The translations under genes were made by a program, and so were the position numbers. Below the pieces are notes generated by a model. The model did no database searches, was not told the DNA's origin, and was given only the letters and a program-made list of their open reading frames with translations. From NCBI GenBank assembly GCA_907163375.1, contig CAJQUW010005777.1, positions 1 through 64,000 on the forward strand: a DNA stretch of 64,000 nt, read 5' to 3'. Below, one piece after another: positions 63,991 to 64,000 of the stretch (the first letter of the stretch is position 1; each line of letters begins with the position of its first letter). The stretch comes from Prostheceraeus crozeri. Taxonomy: Eukaryota > Platyhelminthes > Polycladida > Euryleptidae.

Positions 63991-64000
63991 TTTAGTTGGA

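Larger units (their letters stand above)
54690..64000 (-). mobile_element. Polinton/Maverick-type element, right arm (runs off the window)
   Basis: The better-preserved arm. Gene order from the outer end (64000) inward on the minus strand: spliced gene 1, small RING, exonuclease, PolB-leader-like protein, RING membrane protein, pX-like, ATPase, 230-aa protein, Cys-rich, integrase, pVI-like, MCP, protease. Then on the plus strand, converging: TBP-like and two PC4-like genes, with a penton/fibre-like fragment at the centre. The window ends 10 bp upstream of the gene 1 ATG. Confidence 0.9.

Noticed and set aside
1..64000. tRNA or rRNA genes
   Set aside because: I looked for paired A and B boxes (GGTTCGANNCC) and conserved rRNA words on both strands; only an isolated A box at about 32610 was found.

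Overview
The window is animal (metazoan) genomic DNA: AT-rich, intron-bearing and almost entirely mobile-element sequence. The only host gene trace I can support is one exon resembling mitochondrial complex I subunit NDUFB2 (about 11.9 kb), with an extra T in a homopolymer that shifts its frame. The mixture of Polinton, Ty3/Gypsy, Jockey/CR1-type LINE, Penelope-like, mariner, piggyBac and hAT remnants suggests a marine invertebrate. I cannot name the species.

Layout. 1-0.86 kb is G-rich low-complexity sequence. 0.95-2.1 kb holds three copies of a 150-bp core ending in a histone-mRNA-like stem-loop, interleaved with TATA boxes. 2.4-3.4 kb is C/A-rich. 4.4-6.1 kb is a 300-bp tandem repeat plus G-tract units, and the same family reappears inverted at 44.3-45.15 kb. 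6.2-29 kb is dispersed elements: hAT MITEs, LINE 3' ends, a minisatellite, a Penelope-type fragment, a degraded Ty3/Gypsy pol, a nearly full-length but frameshifted LINE, an internally deleted piggyBac and a 1.85-kb mariner. 29.5-40.8 kb is a large DNA transposon in an A-B-A'-B arrangement. It carries a multi-exon gene with an SDG...HGKGPxDG signature. 40.8-44.3 kb is a Ty3/Gypsy gag-pol cut off inside the RT domain.

The main object is 45.16-64.0 kb: two inverted arms of a Polinton/Maverick (adintovirus-like) element meeting head to head near 54.67 kb. Each arm encodes a virion module: double-jelly-roll major capsid protein, adenain-type protease, FtsK/HerA-type packaging ATPase, two pVI/pX-like basic proteins with GG sites before amphipathic helices, and a penton/fibre-type N-terminal fragment. 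Each also has a chromodomain integrase. The accessory genes are unusual: a complete TATA-binding-protein (TBP) core homologue, two neighbouring PC4-like proteins, a stand-alone DEDDh exonuclease, two RING-type zinc-finger proteins and a Cys-rich microprotein. The first gene begins with an exon whose coding part is only the ATG, behind a CCAAT/CCAAT/TATA promoter. Most late genes abut or overlap by 1-4 nt. No PolB is visible; either it lay in the half lost at the palindrome centre or the element lacks it.

The inferred logic is a virus-like element that supplies its own TATA-recognition factor and coactivator-like proteins, transcribed convergently with the capsid genes, next to a TATA-driven promoter. 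The arms differ by many 1-nt homopolymer indels and some substitutions. The left side of the centre is badly corrupted, so part of this structure may be assembly or read error.
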